Origin: Richelia sp. CSU_2_1
Lineage (GTDB): Bacteria; Cyanobacteriota; Cyanobacteriia; Cyanobacteriales; Microcoleaceae
Assembly: GCA_012034575.1 (NCBI GenBank)
Contig: JAAUPF010000025.1
Location: forward strand, 1 to 51,728
DNA: 51,728 nucleotides
Direction of reading: 5' to 3'
A model generated the notes under the pieces. That model did no database searches and had not been told where the DNA came from. It was given only the letters and a program-made list of their open reading frames with translations. The position numbers and the translations under genes are program-made. Shown here one piece after another: positions 34,902 through 46,047 of this stretch; the first letter of the stretch is position 1; the number at the start of each line of letters is the position of its first letter.

Positions 34902-35768
34902 ATGATGAGATTTATCAACCCCAAAACGGACTACGCCTTTAAAAAGATATTTGGTTCGACGGGAAGCAAAGATATTTTGATTAGCTTTCTCAACGCATTG
35001 ATTTATGAAGGCGACCCGACAATTGAAGATCTAGAAATCATCAATCCTAACTTGCCACCCCAACTTCAGGGATTAAAAGATACATATCTTGATGTCAGAG
35101 CCAGACTAATTGATGGCACAATTGTAATTATTGAAATGCAAGTTTTAAACGTGCAGTCTTTTGGCAAGAGGGTCTTGTTTAATGCTGCAAAAACCTACGC
35201 TTTTCAACTGCAATCGGGAGAAGGCTACCGAATGCTCAAACCAGTAATCGCCTTAACCATTACCGATTTTGAAATGTTCGCCGGTCGCGATCGACTGATT
35301 TCCCGCTTTGTGTATCGAGAGAAGTCTGAAGGTTGGGACTATCCCGATAATGATGTTGAGTTAGTATTCGTTGAACTGCCAAAGTTTACTAAAGAACTCG
35401 ATCGGCTTGAAACGATTGCGGATAAATGGATTTACTTTATCAAGTACGCGCGATCGCTCACTGCCATTCCTGAAAATATGGACGATATACCCGAACTGCA
35501 CCAAGCTTTTGAAATCGCCAATCTAGCCGATTTAAGTCCCTCCGAACTAGAGGATTTGGAACGCAGGGAAATGTTTATCTACGACCAACAAGGAGCGCTT
35601 AATCTTAAACTAGAACAGGGAATAGAACAGGGACTAAAACGGGGACGACAAGCAGAAAAGCGCAATATTGCTCGAAATTTATTGGCTCGACTGAGTAATG
35701 AAGCGATCGCCGAAGTGACAGAATTAAGTCTGCAAGAAATTGAAGATTTGCGCCAAGAAATAACTTAA
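34902..35768 (+). CDS. Rpn/PDDEXK-family recombination-promoting nuclease
   Basis: A 288-residue member of the Rpn (PDDEXK_2, former transposase_31) family: N-terminal FINPKTDYAFKKIFG, a central DVRARLIDGTIVIIEMQVL (the D...ExQ catalytic core), and a variable C-terminus with NLKLEQGIEQGLKRGRQAEKRNIARNLL and SNEAIAEVTELSLQEIEDLRQ. RpnA-D proteins promote RecA-independent recombination in E. coli, and family members are abundant in cyanobacteria. The GIEQGLKRGR repeat is typical of the C-terminal extension. It starts 47 bp after the cyclase gene. No terminal inverted repeats are visible, so it is not an evident IS. Confidence 0.85.
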   Translation: MMRFINPKTDYAFKKIFGSTGSKDILISFLNALIYEGDPTIEDLEIINPNLPPQLQGLKDTYLDVRARLIDGTIVIIEMQVLNVQSFGKRVLFNAAKTYAFQLQSGEGYRMLKPVIALTITDFEMFAGRDRLISRFVYREKSEGWDYPDNDVELVFVELPKFTKELDRLETIADKWIYFIKYARSLTAIPENMDDIPELHQAFEIANLADLSPSELEDLERREMFIYDQQGALNLKLEQGIEQGLKRGRQAEKRNIARNLLARLSNEAIAEVTELSLQEIEDLRQEIT

Positions 35769-36018
35769 GATTGACTTAAATCTATGGGATAGCTAAGGTA
35801 AGCATTCAGCCGTCAGTTTATGCGCTATTCGCGCGGGCTGCGCCAACAGCTATTAGCTTTGGACTCTCTCCCAAGCGAGACAAGACTTGATGATTTTTGG
35901 CTTTAAAGATGCTAAAAGCTTACTGGATAATGGGTTTTAAGCTGATGGCTGACGGCTGATAGCTGAATACTTACTAGCTAAGAAAATCTAAAATCTAAAA
36001 TCTAAAATCTAAAATTTC
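35769..36018. repeat. Spacer ending in AAAATCT heptamer repeats
   Basis: The spacer holds GCTGATGGCTGACGGCTGATAGCTG near 35940, another cyanobacterial repeat type, and AAAATCT units from 35983 to 36013 that run directly up to the next start codon. No ribosome site is visible before ATG 36019. Confidence 0.55.
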
Positions 36019-38655
36019 ATGATTTTACTCGCGGAATCGGAACTTAACGATATTTTTACCGCGATCGAGCTGTTTTGCCAGAGATCGATCGCCCGTTTGC
36101 CAATAACAAACGCATCGGGCGAGTTAGCAGGCTCAATTCCCCAAGAAAGTATTTGCCTTTTTACCGCCAGATTGCAGCAGGAAATTGCCAAACTCCTGCA
36201 ACAAGCACGCGAACTCTCAGACAAGAATACTAGCGATCGCCAACACCTAGAAACTGCCCTCCAAACTTCCCAAAGGCAACTCAGCGACATTCTCAACAGT
36301 GCCATCGCCTCAATTGCCTGCTTTCGAGTATTCCCCGATCGCACTTGGGAATACGAATACTTTTCTTCCGGGCATCAAGAAATCATGGGCTACGCGCCCG
36401 AGGAACTGATGACAGACAAGTATCTGTGGCTGTCACGAGTGCAGCCGGAAGATTGGGAAAACATTATTAGTCCGACATTCGCCGACATTTTTGCCGGAGG
36501 AACAGCTTCCTTAGAGTATCGGTTCCGCCACTCAGACGGTACGCTGCGCTGGATTGGTGAGATGATGATTTCCCGGCGCGATCCGGAAGCCGACTGCTGG
36601 ATCGTCACCACCGTCGCCACAGACATCACCGATCGCAAAAACGCCGAAAATGCCCTCAGGCAAAGCGAAGCCCGCTATCGGGCAATTGTGGAAGACCAAA
36701 CCGAATTAATTTGCCGCTACCTCCCCGACGGCAAAATGACATTTGTCAATCAAGCTTACTGCCGCTATTTCGGCTTGCAGGCGGCAGACTTGCTGGGCAA
36801 CAGCTTCATGCCCCTAATTCCGGAGGAAGACCGATCGTGCTTCCCAGAATTGTATGCTTCTCTATCTGTTGAAAACCCATTTTTTACTTGCGAACACCGA
36901 GTAATTTTGCCCAGTGGCGAAATTCGGTGGCAGCAGTGGACCGATCGAGCGATTTTTGACGAAACCGGGCAAATCCTCGAATATCAAGCTGTAGGTAGAG
37001 ATGTGAGCGATCGCAAGGCAGCCGAAACCGCTTTGTGGCGGCTTAATGCAGAGTTAGAACTCAGAGTACAGCAGCGCACGGAACGCTATGAATTGGCAGT
37101 ATCGGCGGGCAAAGTAGGAGTTTGGGACTGGAATTTGGCAAATGGCGAAATTTATCTCGATCCGTCTTTGAAAGCTTTGTTAGGCTATCGGGATGACGAG
37201 ATTCCCAACCGCATAGAAAATTGGGCTTCTCTGGTGCATCCGGACGATCGGCTTGCTGTCGAACAAGCTGTAAATTCTTATCTCAAAGGTTTAAGGGCAA
37301 ATTTTCAAGTCGAACACCGGATGCTGCGCAAAGATGGCAGCATCTGTTGGATGTTTGCTTGCGGCACGGGCGTGCGCGGGCCCGACGGCGAAATTTGTCG
37401 CCTGATGGGTACCGACACCGATATTACCGATCGCAAAATCGCTGAAGAGAAACTGCGCAATTCCGAAGCCGAACTGCGCGCGCTGTTTAACGCCATGACT
37501 GATGTCATGCTAGTGTTCGACGCCCGAGGTCGCTACCTCAAAATCGCGCCCTCAGCCCCTGAACTGCTGTACAAGCCGAGTCAAGAAGTGCTGGGCAAAA
37601 CCGTCACTGAAGTCTTCCCGGAAGCCGAAGCTAATTTCGCTCTCACTCACATTCACCGCACTTTGTCAACTCAACAAACCCAAAGAGTTGAATACAGTTT
37701 GGAAATTGACGGCAAGTTAGTTTGGTTTGACGGCAGTATTTCACCCCTGGAGGGCGATCGGGCGATCTGGGTAGCGCGAGACATTACCGCCCGCAAACTG
37801 GCAGAAGCGGCGCTGCAAAAGAGCGAGGAACAGTTTCGCAACTTATTTGACGATGCTCCGATCGCCCTGAGTTTGGCAAGAGTCAGCGACGGCCGCATCG
37901 TGAAGGTGAATGAGGCTTACCGCCAGATGTTGGGCTACAGCAACTCGGAGTTAGTCGAGATGACTTTTATCGATATCACCTATTCCGAAGATGTTGCTGC
38001 TGATTTGGCACAGCTAGAACAGCTTGTGGAGGGCAAAATTTCTCAATTTCAGATGGAAAAACGGTTGATCCATCAAAACGGCGAGTTGATGTGGGCGCAC
38101 TTGACTGTCACCCCGCTCCGCGATCGCGGTGGCAATACTCTCTACAGCATGGCTGCACTTCAAGATATCAGCGATCGCAAGCGGGCCGAAGCAGAGTTGC
38201 AGCGCCTCAAAGAACGCCTGCAATTTTTGCTGGCTTCCAATCCGGCGGTAATTTTTACTGCAGAACCTGTGGGGGATTGCGCGATTACTTATATTAGCGA
38301 TAACGTGCGGGCGATCGTCGGTTACAGTCCCCAGCAGTGTGTGGGCGATCGTTATTTCTGGTCTAACCGCGTCCATCCTGATGATGCGGTGCAATTTTTA
38401 GGGAATTTAGCCGCGGTTTCCGAGTTAGAAAATCGCACTTGCGAGTACCGTTTTTGGCACGCAGACGGACACTACCGCTGGCTGCGAACTGAACTGAAAC
38501 TATTAGCAGATAGCAGGGGAAAGCCGATCGAAATTATCGGTTACGCCGCTGATATTAGCGATTCTAAAAGTGCTGAAATTGCTTTGCGGCAGCAGTTCGA
38601 GCAAGAACGACTTGTCGGGGCGATCGCCGCCGCCTCCGCGAGTCTTTGCAGTTAG
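36019..38655 (+). CDS. Six-PAS sensor kinase, N-terminal part (frameshifted)
   Basis: The 878-residue frame has a coiled N-terminus (1-90) and six PAS/PAC units. Their PAC ends read [37 protein letters not shown] and AADISDSK, spaced about 125-135 residues apart. It stops in ASASLCS just where a linker into GAF should continue. The downstream frame 38646-39782 starts with [15 protein letters not shown] (GAF start). Adding one C in GCCGCCGCC (about 38603-38611, between residues 863 and 865) restores [10 protein letters not shown]. So this and the next entry are one multi-sensor kinase of about 1250 residues. The ATG follows AT-rich heptamers with no Shine-Dalgarno, so the true start may lie further in. 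Confidence 0.85.
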   Translation: MILLAESELNDIFTAIELFCQRSIARLPITNASGELAGSIPQESICLFTARLQQEIAKLLQQARELSDKNTSDRQHLETALQTSQRQLSDILNSAIASIACFRVFPDRTWEYEYFSSGHQEIMGYAPEELMTDKYLWLSRVQPEDWENIISPTFADIFAGGTASLEYRFRHSDGTLRWIGEMMISRRDPEADCWIVTTVATDITDRKNAENALRQSEARYRAIVEDQTELICRYLPDGKMTFVNQAYCRYFGLQAADLLGNSFMPLIPEEDRSCFPELYASLSVENPFFTCEHRVILPSGEIRWQQWTDRAIFDETGQILEYQAVGRDVSDRKAAETALWRLNAELELRVQQRTERYELAVSAGKVGVWDWNLANGEIYLDPSLKALLGYRDDEIPNRIENWASLVHPDDRLAVEQAVNSYLKGLRANFQVEHRMLRKDGSICWMFACGTGVRGPDGEICRLMGTDTDITDRKIAEEKLRNSEAELRALFNAMTDVMLVFDARGRYLKIAPSAPELLYKPSQEVLGKTVTEVFPEAEANFALTHIHRTLSTQQTQRVEYSLEIDGKLVWFDGSISPLEGDRAIWVARDITARKLAEAALQKSEEQFRNLFDDAPIALSLARVSDGRIVKVNEAYRQMLGYSNSELVEMTFIDITYSEDVAADLAQLEQLVEGKISQFQMEKRLIHQNGELMWAHLTVTPLRDRGGNTLYSMAALQDISDRKRAEAELQRLKERLQFLLASNPAVIFTAEPVGDCAITYISDNVRAIVGYSPQQCVGDRYFWSNRVHPDDAVQFLGNLAAVSELENRTCEYRFWHADGHYRWLRTELKLLADSRGKPIEIIGYAADISDSKSAEIALRQQFEQERLVGAIAAASASLCS

Positions 38656-39782
38656 AGCAAATTCTCAATACCACTGTTGCCGAATTATTGCAAGTATTGT
38701 TGGCCGATCGGGCTTTAGTTTATCAAATTTTGTCGGATGGCGGAGGCAAAGCGATCGCTGAAGCGGTGGCCGAGGGATGCAGTCAACTATTAGGTACTGT
38801 TTTTTCACCAGAAGTTTTTCCCCCAGAAAATTACCAGCGGTATTTGGACGGGCGAATTTGTGCGATATCCGAGCGAGAGGGGCGCGGCATTACCCCTTGT
38901 TTGGCAGAGTTTATGGAGCAAATTCAAGTTAGGGCCAAGTTGGTAGCTCCTATTATTCAGCAGGGTCAAGTTTGGGGCTTGCTGATCGCCCACCAGTGCG
39001 ATCGACCCCGAGATTGGGAAGAATGGGAAATTAATTTATTTCAGCAGTTGGCAAATCAGTTGGCGATCGCTATTAGGCAATCTTTGCTTTACCAGCAACT
39101 GCAAGCCGAATTGTGCGATCGCAAACAAGCTGAAATTAATTTAAAAAATTCTCTGGCAGAAAAAGAAATTTTACTTAAAGAAATTCACCATCGAGTTAAA
39201 AACAACCTGTGCGTAGTTGCCAGTTTGTTAGAACTGCAATCCAACACCCTAACCGATCCCCAGCTAGCTAAAATGTTTGAAGAAAGCCAGAACCGCCTGT
39301 ATTCTATGGCGCTGATTCACGAGAAACTCTACCGTTCTCCCAACTTAGCTCAAATCGATCTGGGCGAATATCTCGAAGATTTGGTAACTAACTTATTTCA
39401 CTCTTACAACGTCAGCGGCAACCGCGTTAAGTTGCAGGTATTAACTGAGTCGATCGCCCTAAACATTGAAACTGCCACTCCCTGCGGTTTAATTGCTAAT
39501 GAATTAGTATCAAATACCGTCAAACACGCTTTCCCGAATGGCAAAGCAGGAACAGTTAGTGTAGAATGCTATCAAACGAGCGATCGGAAAATTCACCTGT
39601 TCGTAAAAGATAACGGGGTCGGATTTCCCGAAGGTCTCGATTTTCGCCAAACCAGCTCGATGGGTTTCCAAGTGGTATGCACGTTGACAGAACAATTAGA
39701 AGGTACGATCGAACTCGACTCAACAAACGGCACAGTATTTCACTTAATATTTGCTGAACTTAACTACTCAAAAAGATTGTAG
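38646..39782 (+). CDS. GAF-HisKA_2-HATPase kinase end (same gene)
   Basis: GAF domain about 1-155 ([22 protein letters not shown] ... [19 protein letters not shown]), HisKA_2 with phospho-acceptor His in [21 protein letters not shown] (about 178-198), and HATPase_c with [15 protein letters not shown] (N box) and [13 protein letters not shown] (G1). This is the HWE/HisKA_2 family of kinases, often paired with single response regulators. It lacks its own start signals and belongs to 36019-38655. It overlaps the response-regulator frame if that began at TTG 39751, but a GTG at 39787 gives separate genes. Confidence 0.85.
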   Translation: MQLEQILNTTVAELLQVLLADRALVYQILSDGGGKAIAEAVAEGCSQLLGTVFSPEVFPPENYQRYLDGRICAISEREGRGITPCLAEFMEQIQVRAKLVAPIIQQGQVWGLLIAHQCDRPRDWEEWEINLFQQLANQLAIAIRQSLLYQQLQAELCDRKQAEINLKNSLAEKEILLKEIHHRVKNNLCVVASLLELQSNTLTDPQLAKMFEESQNRLYSMALIHEKLYRSPNLAQIDLGEYLEDLVTNLFHSYNVSGNRVKLQVLTESIALNIETATPCGLIANELVSNTVKHAFPNGKAGTVSVECYQTSDRKIHLFVKDNGVGFPEGLDFRQTSSMGFQVVCTLTEQLEGTIELDSTNGTVFHLIFAELNYSKRL

Positions 39783-39786
39783 AATT

Positions 39787-40908
39787 GTGGACAATACAGA
39801 AGAAAAGAAAACTACAATTTTGATTGTAGAAGATGAATTGCTAATTGCTAAAAATCTATCTCATAAATTAGAGAAATTGGGCTATGAAGTTGCGGATATA
39901 GTTTCTTCAGGCTGTGACGCCATCCAGCGCGCTGGGGAACTCAAGCCAGATTTGATCTTGATGGATATAGTTATCAAGGGTGAAATAGACGGTATAGAAA
40001 CAGCAGCTAAAATTCATCAAACCTTAGATATTCCAGTTATTTATACTACCGCCTACGCCGATGAGGAAACTTTGCAGAGAGCCGAAGGAACAGGCTCCTA
40101 CGGCTACGTACTCAAGCCTTTCAAAGAAAGGGAACTGCACGCCAGCATCAAAATAGCACTGAGCCAACACAAAGCCTCAGTTAAAATGCGGCAATTAATA
40201 GAATTAGCAGCAGCCAAAAGTGAAAATAAATCGCGATATATTTCGATGGCATACCACGATTTAAATACTCCACTAACTACAATCCAGCTCTCGGCAGAAA
40301 TGCTGGAAGATGCCGAAGTTGAAGGCAGAGAAGGTAACAACAGTAAAAGTATCGATCGCATCAAAAAAGCTGTCAGCAGCATGAATCAATTGCTGGAACA
40401 TATTTTAATGCTTAGCAAAGTCGATTCCGGCAAACTTCCGCTATCAAAAACATCAATAAATGCCGTTGATTTTTGCAAGTCGGTACTAGAAGAAATCCAG
40501 CCGATCGCTACTAAAAAACACCAACTGAATTTCCTCAGTCAAACAGAAAGCTTGGAAGCTAATCTCGATGAAAACTTGTTGCGCCACCTGCTGGTTAATT
40601 TGCTGTCAAACGCCATTAAATACTCTCCCAAAGGCGGTACAATCAGTTTGGAATTGAGCTGCGACAACCAGCAAATAATCTTCGGCGTGCGGGATGAGGG
40701 CATAGGAATTCCCGAAGAACACCTGGGAAAACTGTTTCAGCAATTTGAACGAGGCGCTAATGTAGGAAATATCAAAGGAACGGGTTTAGGATTGTGTATT
40801 GTCAAACACATAGTTGACCTGCACGGCGGTAAAATTAGTGTAGAAAGCGAGATCGATCGAGGTACTGCATTTATTGTCGCGATGCCTTGCAAACAGTTGA
40901 TAGTTTAA
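39787..40908 (+). CDS. Response regulator-histidine kinase hybrid
   Basis: The N-terminal receiver ([15 protein letters not shown], phospho-acceptor Asp in [13 protein letters not shown], Thr/Lys in VIYTTAYAD and YVLKPF) is followed by HisKA ([16 protein letters not shown], His in HDLNTP) and HATPase_c ([38 protein letters not shown]). The order receiver-kinase is common in cyanobacterial phosphorelays. I chose GTG 39787, 4 bases after the upstream stop; the TTG at 39751 would overlap the kinase. Given the tight spacing, the HisKA_2 kinase is its likely phosphodonor. Confidence 0.9.
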   Translation: MDNTEEKKTTILIVEDELLIAKNLSHKLEKLGYEVADIVSSGCDAIQRAGELKPDLILMDIVIKGEIDGIETAAKIHQTLDIPVIYTTAYADEETLQRAEGTGSYGYVLKPFKERELHASIKIALSQHKASVKMRQLIELAAAKSENKSRYISMAYHDLNTPLTTIQLSAEMLEDAEVEGREGNNSKSIDRIKKAVSSMNQLLEHILMLSKVDSGKLPLSKTSINAVDFCKSVLEEIQPIATKKHQLNFLSQTESLEANLDENLLRHLLVNLLSNAIKYSPKGGTISLELSCDNQQIIFGVRDEGIGIPEEHLGKLFQQFERGANVGNIKGTGLGLCIVKHIVDLHGGKISVESEIDRGTAFIVAMPCKQLIV

Positions 40909-41263
40909 TGTGGGGAATTGGGAATTGGGAATTGGGAATTGGGAATTGGGAATTGGCAATTGCCAATTCTCCCCCTCTTCCTTCTTCCTTCTTCCCTCTT
41001 CCCTCTTCCTTCTTCCCTCTTCCTTCTTCCCTCTTCCTTCTTCCTGAAATTGTCAATGAGTACAAATACTGGAAAAAGCAGCGCGATCGACCTGCCCTCC
41101 CCAAAAGCTTGAATCGAAGCTATCGGGCTCTCAATCGCCCGCCAAAACGGCCGAGGACAGCCAAGGATTGCTACAATCGTAAAGGGTAAATGTTGTGGCT
41201 AACACTACAGTCCCTCATCCTGCAAGCTGATAGCTAAATTCTTAACAATCTGCCTCTCCTGCC
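40909..41263. repeat. GGAATTG and CTTCTTC/CCCTCTT repeats before secA
   Basis: GGAATTG units run from 40913 to about 40957, then a CTTCTTC/CCTCTTC run from 40975 to 41044. The first run adjoins the end of the preceding gene (TAA at 40906). The 220 bases before secA are ordinary and should carry its promoter. No gene is supported. Confidence 0.75.
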
Positions 41264-44080
41264 ATGTTTAAAAATCTGCTAGGCGATCCCAACGCCCGCA
41301 AACTTAAAAAATTTCAGCCTTGGGTAGCTGATATCAACATCTTAGAAGAAGAGATCCGCTCCCTCTCCGACGAGCAACTCAGAGGCAAAACAGCGGAATT
41401 TAAAGAGCGTTTGGCAAAAGCTAAATCCCTCAACGACGAAAAAGAACTGCTAGACGAAATTTTGCCGGAAGCTTTTGCAGTGGTGCGGGAAGCGGGACAG
41501 CGAGTGTTGGGAATGCGCCACTTTGATGTCCAACTCCTCGGCGGCATCATCCTCCACAAAGGCCAAATTGCCGAAATGAAAACAGGTGAGGGCAAAACTC
41601 TGGTAGCGACGCTACCGGCATACCTCAACGCCCTCAACGGCAAAGGCGTACACGTAATCACCGTCAACGATTATCTTGCCCGTCGCGACGCGGAATGGAT
41701 GGGTCAGGTACACCGCTTTCTGGGATTAAAAGTGGGACTGATCCAGCAGGGGATGGATCAAGCCGAACGACAAAAAAATTACAACTGCGACGTTACCTAC
41801 GCCACTAACAGCGAAGTCGGCTTTGACTACTTGCGCGACAATATGGCTACTTCGATGGAAGATGTCGTGCAGCGCCCGTTTAATTTCTGCGTGATCGACG
41901 AAGTTGATTCGGTGCTCATCGACGAAGCCCGCACGCCCTTAATTATTTCCGGCCAAGTGGAACGCCCCAGCGAAAAATACATTCGGGCGGCCCAGGTGGC
42001 CTTTGCCCTGAGAAAAGAAAATGAAGAACATTACGAGGTTGACGAAAAGGCTCGCAATGTGCTGTTGACCGACGAAGGCTTTGCCGAAGCCGAGAAATTG
42101 CTGGGGGTGACAGATTTGTACGACCCGGCCGACCCTTGGGCGCATTATATTTTCAATGCGATTAAGGCGAAGGAACTGTTTATCAAGGATGTTAACTATA
42201 TCGTCCGCGATTCGGAAGTGGTGATTGTTGACGAGTTTACCGGGCGGGTAATGCCGGGACGGCGCTGGAGTGACGGTTTGCACCAGGCTATCGAAGCTAA
42301 GGAACGGGTGGACATTCAGCCGGAAACCCAAACGCTTGCCACTATTACCTATCAGAATTTCTTTTTGCTGTATCCGAAGCTGTCGGGAATGACGGGGACG
42401 GCGAAAACTGAAGAGGCGGAGTTTGAAAAGATTTACAACCTGGAAGTGACCCTAGTCCCCACAAACCGAGTTACTCGCCGTCAGGATTTGTCGGATGTGG
42501 TTTACAAAACTGAATCCGGCAAGTGGAATTCGATCGCCCAAGAATGTGTCGAAATGAACTCAGCCGGCCGCCCGGTACTGGTGGGAACCACCAGCGTGGA
42601 AAAATCCGAGTTGCTATCGCGATTGCTGCTGGAACTCAAGATTCCCCACGAGTTGCTTAACGCGAAGCCGGAAAATGTAGAGCGGGAATCGGAAATTATC
42701 GCTCAAGCCGGACGCAAAGGTGCTGTGACGATCGCGACTAACATGGCAGGTCGCGGTACTGACATCATTTTGGGCGGTAACTCCGAGTACATGGCGCGCT
42801 TGAAAGTTCGGGAATATTTTATGCCCCGGATCGTGATGCCCGAAGATGAAGAGGGCTTTTCGGTGGTGCAGGTACCCGGTACAGGCGGCCGCCGCCCCGC
42901 GCAAGGTTTTGCTCCGACTGACGGCAAAAAGAAAAAATCTTGGAAAGCAACGCCTACGATTTTCCCGACGCAGCTATCGCAGGAAACCGAGCAAATGCTC
43001 AAATCAGCAGTGGATTTTGCTGTTAAAGAATACGGCGAGCGATCGCTCTCGGAATTGGCGGCCGATGATATAGTCGCAGTAGCCTCGGAAAAAGCGCCGA
43101 CCAGCAATCCGGTAATTCAAAAATTGCGCGAAGTTTACAATTTAATCCGCCACGAATACGAAGCTTTTACCAACAGCGAACACGATGAAGTTGTGAATGT
43201 GGGAGGGCTGCACGTAATCGGCACCGAACGCCACGAATCCCGCCGCATCGACAATCAATTGCGCGGCCGTGCGGGACGGCAAGGAGACCCCGGATCGACG
43301 CGGTTTTTCTTAAGTTTAGAAGATAATTTGCTGCGGATTTTTGGGGGCGATCGAGTGGCCGGTTTGATGAAGGCTTTCGGCGTCGAAGAAGATATGCCGA
43401 TCGAATCGGGAATGCTGACTCGTTCTCTCGAAGGCGCTCAGAAAAAAGTCGAAACTTACTATTACGATATCCGCAAACAGGTGTTTGAATACGACGAAGT
43501 GATGAACAATCAACGTCGGGCAATTTATGCCGAACGCCGCCGGGTTTTGGAAGGTTTGGACTCGAAGGAACAAGTAGTTAAGTATGCCGAACAAACAATG
43601 GATGATATTGTAGGGGCGTACATCAATCCCGATTTGCCTTCGGAAGAATGGGAACTCGAAAAACTTGTCAGCAAAGTCAAGGAATTTGTTTATTTGCTCT
43701 CTGACATGAGTGCCGATCAACTTGAAGATTTGTCAGTTGAGGAAATTAAAACTTTCCTGCACGAACAAGTACGCAATGCCTACGATATTAAGGAAGCTCA
43801 AGTTAATGCAATCCGAGCTGAATTGATGCGAGATGCCGAACGGTTCTTTATTTTGCAGCAAATCGATACTTTGTGGCGGGAACACTTGCAGCAAATGGAT
43901 GCTTTGCGCGAGTCTGTAGGGCTGCGCGGCTACGGACAAAAAGACCCGCTGATCGAGTACAAAACTGAAGGTTACGAGTTGTTTTTGGACATGATGACAG
44001 ATATCCGCCGCAATGTGGTTTATTCGCTGTTCCAGTTCCAACCGCAGCCTGCAATGGAAGTTTCGCCAGAGGTGGTTTAA
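41264..44080 (+). CDS. secA: Preprotein translocase ATPase SecA
   Basis: SecA drives export of unfolded preproteins through SecYEG across plasma and thylakoid membranes. The 938-residue length and lack of a C-terminal zinc-binding tail are normal for cyanobacteria (the end reads [11 protein letters not shown]). NBD1 has [17 protein letters not shown] (Walker A) and [19 protein letters not shown] (DEVD). NBD2 has [27 protein letters not shown] and [14 protein letters not shown]. Helicase and PPXD parts ([16 protein letters not shown]) are intact. The start ATG 41264 gives [14 protein letters not shown], standard for the family. It is probably monocistronic, since neighbours lie on the other strand or are separated by repeat blocks. 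Confidence 0.98.
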   Translation: MFKNLLGDPNARKLKKFQPWVADINILEEEIRSLSDEQLRGKTAEFKERLAKAKSLNDEKELLDEILPEAFAVVREAGQRVLGMRHFDVQLLGGIILHKGQIAEMKTGEGKTLVATLPAYLNALNGKGVHVITVNDYLARRDAEWMGQVHRFLGLKVGLIQQGMDQAERQKNYNCDVTYATNSEVGFDYLRDNMATSMEDVVQRPFNFCVIDEVDSVLIDEARTPLIISGQVERPSEKYIRAAQVAFALRKENEEHYEVDEKARNVLLTDEGFAEAEKLLGVTDLYDPADPWAHYIFNAIKAKELFIKDVNYIVRDSEVVIVDEFTGRVMPGRRWSDGLHQAIEAKERVDIQPETQTLATITYQNFFLLYPKLSGMTGTAKTEEAEFEKIYNLEVTLVPTNRVTRRQDLSDVVYKTESGKWNSIAQECVEMNSAGRPVLVGTTSVEKSELLSRLLLELKIPHELLNAKPENVERESEIIAQAGRKGAVTIATNMAGRGTDIILGGNSEYMARLKVREYFMPRIVMPEDEEGFSVVQVPGTGGRRPAQGFAPTDGKKKKSWKATPTIFPTQLSQETEQMLKSAVDFAVKEYGERSLSELAADDIVAVASEKAPTSNPVIQKLREVYNLIRHEYEAFTNSEHDEVVNVGGLHVIGTERHESRRIDNQLRGRAGRQGDPGSTRFFLSLEDNLLRIFGGDRVAGLMKAFGVEEDMPIESGMLTRSLEGAQKKVETYYYDIRKQVFEYDEVMNNQRRAIYAERRRVLEGLDSKEQVVKYAEQTMDDIVGAYINPDLPSEEWELEKLVSKVKEFVYLLSDMSADQLEDLSVEEIKTFLHEQVRNAYDIKEAQVNAIRAELMRDAERFFILQQIDTLWREHLQQMDALRESVGLRGYGQKDPLIEYKTEGYELFLDMMTDIRRNVVYSLFQFQPQPAMEVSPEVV

Positions 44081-44380
44081 AGCGGTGACAAATTGACAGT
44101 TATAGCAACCGCCTTGGCGGTTAGGACGCAAGACATCCTCGATCGCATCTCGCAAACAATTAAACCGATAGAGTTGTTTGCGGATGCGACTTTTTAACCA
44201 AGACCAGCACTGTGTCCTCTTTAATTCCAACCATAACTGTACTCGTCTCGGTTATCTTTTTCAAGCTAGCCAGAGGTCTTTTTTTTGCGTAAAGCCAATT
44301 TTTTTGGAACACTTTTTTTCGCAATTCCCAATTCCTAATTACCAATTCCCAATTCCCAATTCCTAATTCCCAATTCCCAA
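44081..44380. repeat. Convergent spacer with AATTCCC heptamers
   Basis: After the secA stop the spacer holds a weak hairpin (AACAATTAAACCG region) and oligo-T stretches (44279-44285, 44298-44304). From about 44330 to 44390 it has AATTCCC/AATTCCT units that run into the 3' end of dapB. Secondary structure there may end both transcripts; no gene is seen. Confidence 0.55.
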
Positions 44381-45208
44381 TTACAAAATTTTTTCCAAGC
44401 CGTAAACGAGCGATCGCAATTCTATAACTTTGCGGATAGATAGCAACACTCCAGGCATATAACAAGCGCGATCGCTCGTATCGTGCCGCAATGTATAAAC
44501 TTGACCCGCACCGCCAAAAATTACTTCTTGATGGGCAATTAAACCGGGCAAGCGAATGCTGTGAATCCGAATTCCTTCCGCAGCTAAACTGCCCCGAGCT
44601 CCCGACAATTTTTCTGTTTCTTCTACTTCGGGAGGATTGAAAGTTTTTCCCATTTCTGCTAGCATTTGAGCAGTTTGAATTGCTGTGCCGCTAGGTGCGT
44701 CGGCTTTTTGATTGTGGTGCAGCTCAATAATTTCTACGTGTTCAAAATACTGGGAAGCAGTTACGGCGGCTTGTTGCAGCAGAACCATGCCGATCGAAAA
44801 ATTGGGTACGATTAAACAACCGATGCTGGCTTTGTCGGCGAATTCTGCTAAGTCTTGAATTTGCTCGTCACTCAAGCCAGTAGTGCCGACTACCGGGCGA
44901 ATACCGTAAGCTATGGCCGATCGCACGTTTTCGTAAACTGATTTCGGATGCGTAAAATCTACCATCACCCCCAACTGCTTTTCCTGAGCGGCCATTACCA
45001 GCATTCCTTGCAAATCGTCAACGATCGGAACTTCTAACGTACCGCACCCTGCAAGTTCCCCCGCATCGGCCCCCAAGCAATCAGGAGAGCGATCTACAGC
45101 CCCGAATAGAGTCATATCCCCAGCATTGGCCACCGCCTTAATTACTTCGCGGCCCATCTTGCCCGCAGCACCGTTAACAATCACCGGAATTGGAAGTTGA
45201 GTTGCCAT
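44381..45208 (-). CDS. dapB: 4-hydroxy-tetrahydrodipicolinate reductase
   Basis: DapB reduces 4-hydroxy-tetrahydrodipicolinate with NAD(P)H in the lysine/diaminopimelate pathway. The 275 residues show the Rossmann motif [15 protein letters not shown] (about 10-24), [21 protein letters not shown], and the active-site box [17 protein letters not shown] with the catalytic His-His and Lys, followed by [17 protein letters not shown]. The start is ATG 45208. The 3' end overlaps a heptamer block, but the protein ends normally (YGLEKIL). It may be transcribed alone, with its promoter in the region 45209-45480. Confidence 0.96.
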   Translation of the reverse strand: MATQLPIPVIVNGAAGKMGREVIKAVANAGDMTLFGAVDRSPDCLGADAGELAGCGTLEVPIVDDLQGMLVMAAQEKQLGVMVDFTHPKSVYENVRSAIAYGIRPVVGTTGLSDEQIQDLAEFADKASIGCLIVPNFSIGMVLLQQAAVTASQYFEHVEIIELHHNQKADAPSGTAIQTAQMLAEMGKTFNPPEVEETEKLSGARGSLAAEGIRIHSIRLPGLIAHQEVIFGGAGQVYTLRHDTSDRACYMPGVLLSIRKVIELRSLVYGLEKIL

Positions 45209-45356
45209 AATTTCAAAAAAAAAAGTTCCCAGCGTGGGGATTTTAATTGTGTTGCCAGCAGTTAGCAGAACTTTGCCATTGGAAGAATCAACTGTTTAAT
45301 ATTATGTCTGCTAGCACGAGACTTGTATATCTAACTTTTCACCTCGATCGATACTT

Positions 45357-45470
45357 CGGACAATTTTAGATTTAGATTGCCAACTGCAGAATAAGCGTTT
45401 CAAGACGATTCGGCAATCGATCGCTCGATGGAAAATCAAGAGTTTCACGCAGCAAGCTAAAAATTGTCCG
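45357..45470. repeat. Inverted repeat CGGACAATTTT around ~100 bp
   Basis: CGGACAATTTTAG (45357-45369) is repeated inverted as CTAAAAATTGTCCG (45457-45470), with 11 bp perfectly matched. The ends enclose 87 bp without a gene. It may be a small non-autonomous inverted-repeat element (MITE-like) or a regulatory loop site; it lies just before the chemoreceptor remnant. Confidence 0.5.
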
Positions 45471-45495
45471 GACTGTTGCTTAATGACTGAGGAGG

Positions 45496-45900
45496 TTGGT
45501 GATAAGGGTACAAGTTCGACGCAACCGTTCTACCATTAGCAAGGTTGCAGATCGGACAAATCTGCTGTCGCTCAATGCCCCGATCGAAGCCGAAAAAGCA
45601 GGAGAATACGGTTTGGGCTTTGCCGTTGTCGCCCGCGAGATCCGCCGCCTTGCCGACCAGACTGCAGTTGCTACGCTAGATATTGAGGGTATGGTGCGGG
45701 ATATGCAGTCCTCCGTTGCTGCTGGAGTGATGGAGATGGACAAATTTACCAAAGAAGTTTCTGATAGCGTTGAAAAAGCTCAGGGCATCAGCACTCAGTT
45801 TGTCGAAATTATCAACAAAGTTCAGAGTCTCACCCCCGCTTTGAGGCGGTAAATCAGGGTATGGAAGCCCAGTCTGACGGCGCGCTGCAAATTAGTGAGA
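45496..45900 (+). pseudogene. Methyl-accepting chemotaxis protein remnant
   Basis: The translated piece ADRTNLLSLNAPIEAEKAGEYGLGF...VVAREIRRLADQTAVAT is the central hairpin tip of the MCP signalling domain (usual ADRTNLLALNAAIEAARAGE). The N-terminal sensor, membrane and HAMP parts are missing, and the GTG at 45496 has no such context. The frame breaks at LTPALRR; with one more C in the C5 run at 45849-45853 it continues as LTPRFEAVNQGMEAQSDGALQISE, the expected PilJ/MCP course. So this is a decayed or truncated gene that once encoded a chemotaxis/phototaxis receptor. Confidence 0.75.
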
Positions 45901-46047
45901 GTAAGAACAAACTGCCCCGATCGAATTTGCACTCCTGCGATTTTTTCTGCGATCGAAGTTGCGATCTGCCTCTAGTTCCACCAGCCCGATCGGGGTTTAA
46001 TTCTGCCTTCTGCCTTCTGCCCTTTTTCAGAAACCTTCTGCCTGCGG

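Noticed and set aside
34902..35768. Insertion sequence around the Rpn gene
   Set aside because: The family was once called transposase, but no terminal inverted repeats or target duplications are visible.
35769..36018. tRNA or other small RNA gene in spacers
   Set aside because: No cloverleaf with a TTCGAAT/TTCAAAT-type T-loop was visible in this or the other spacers.
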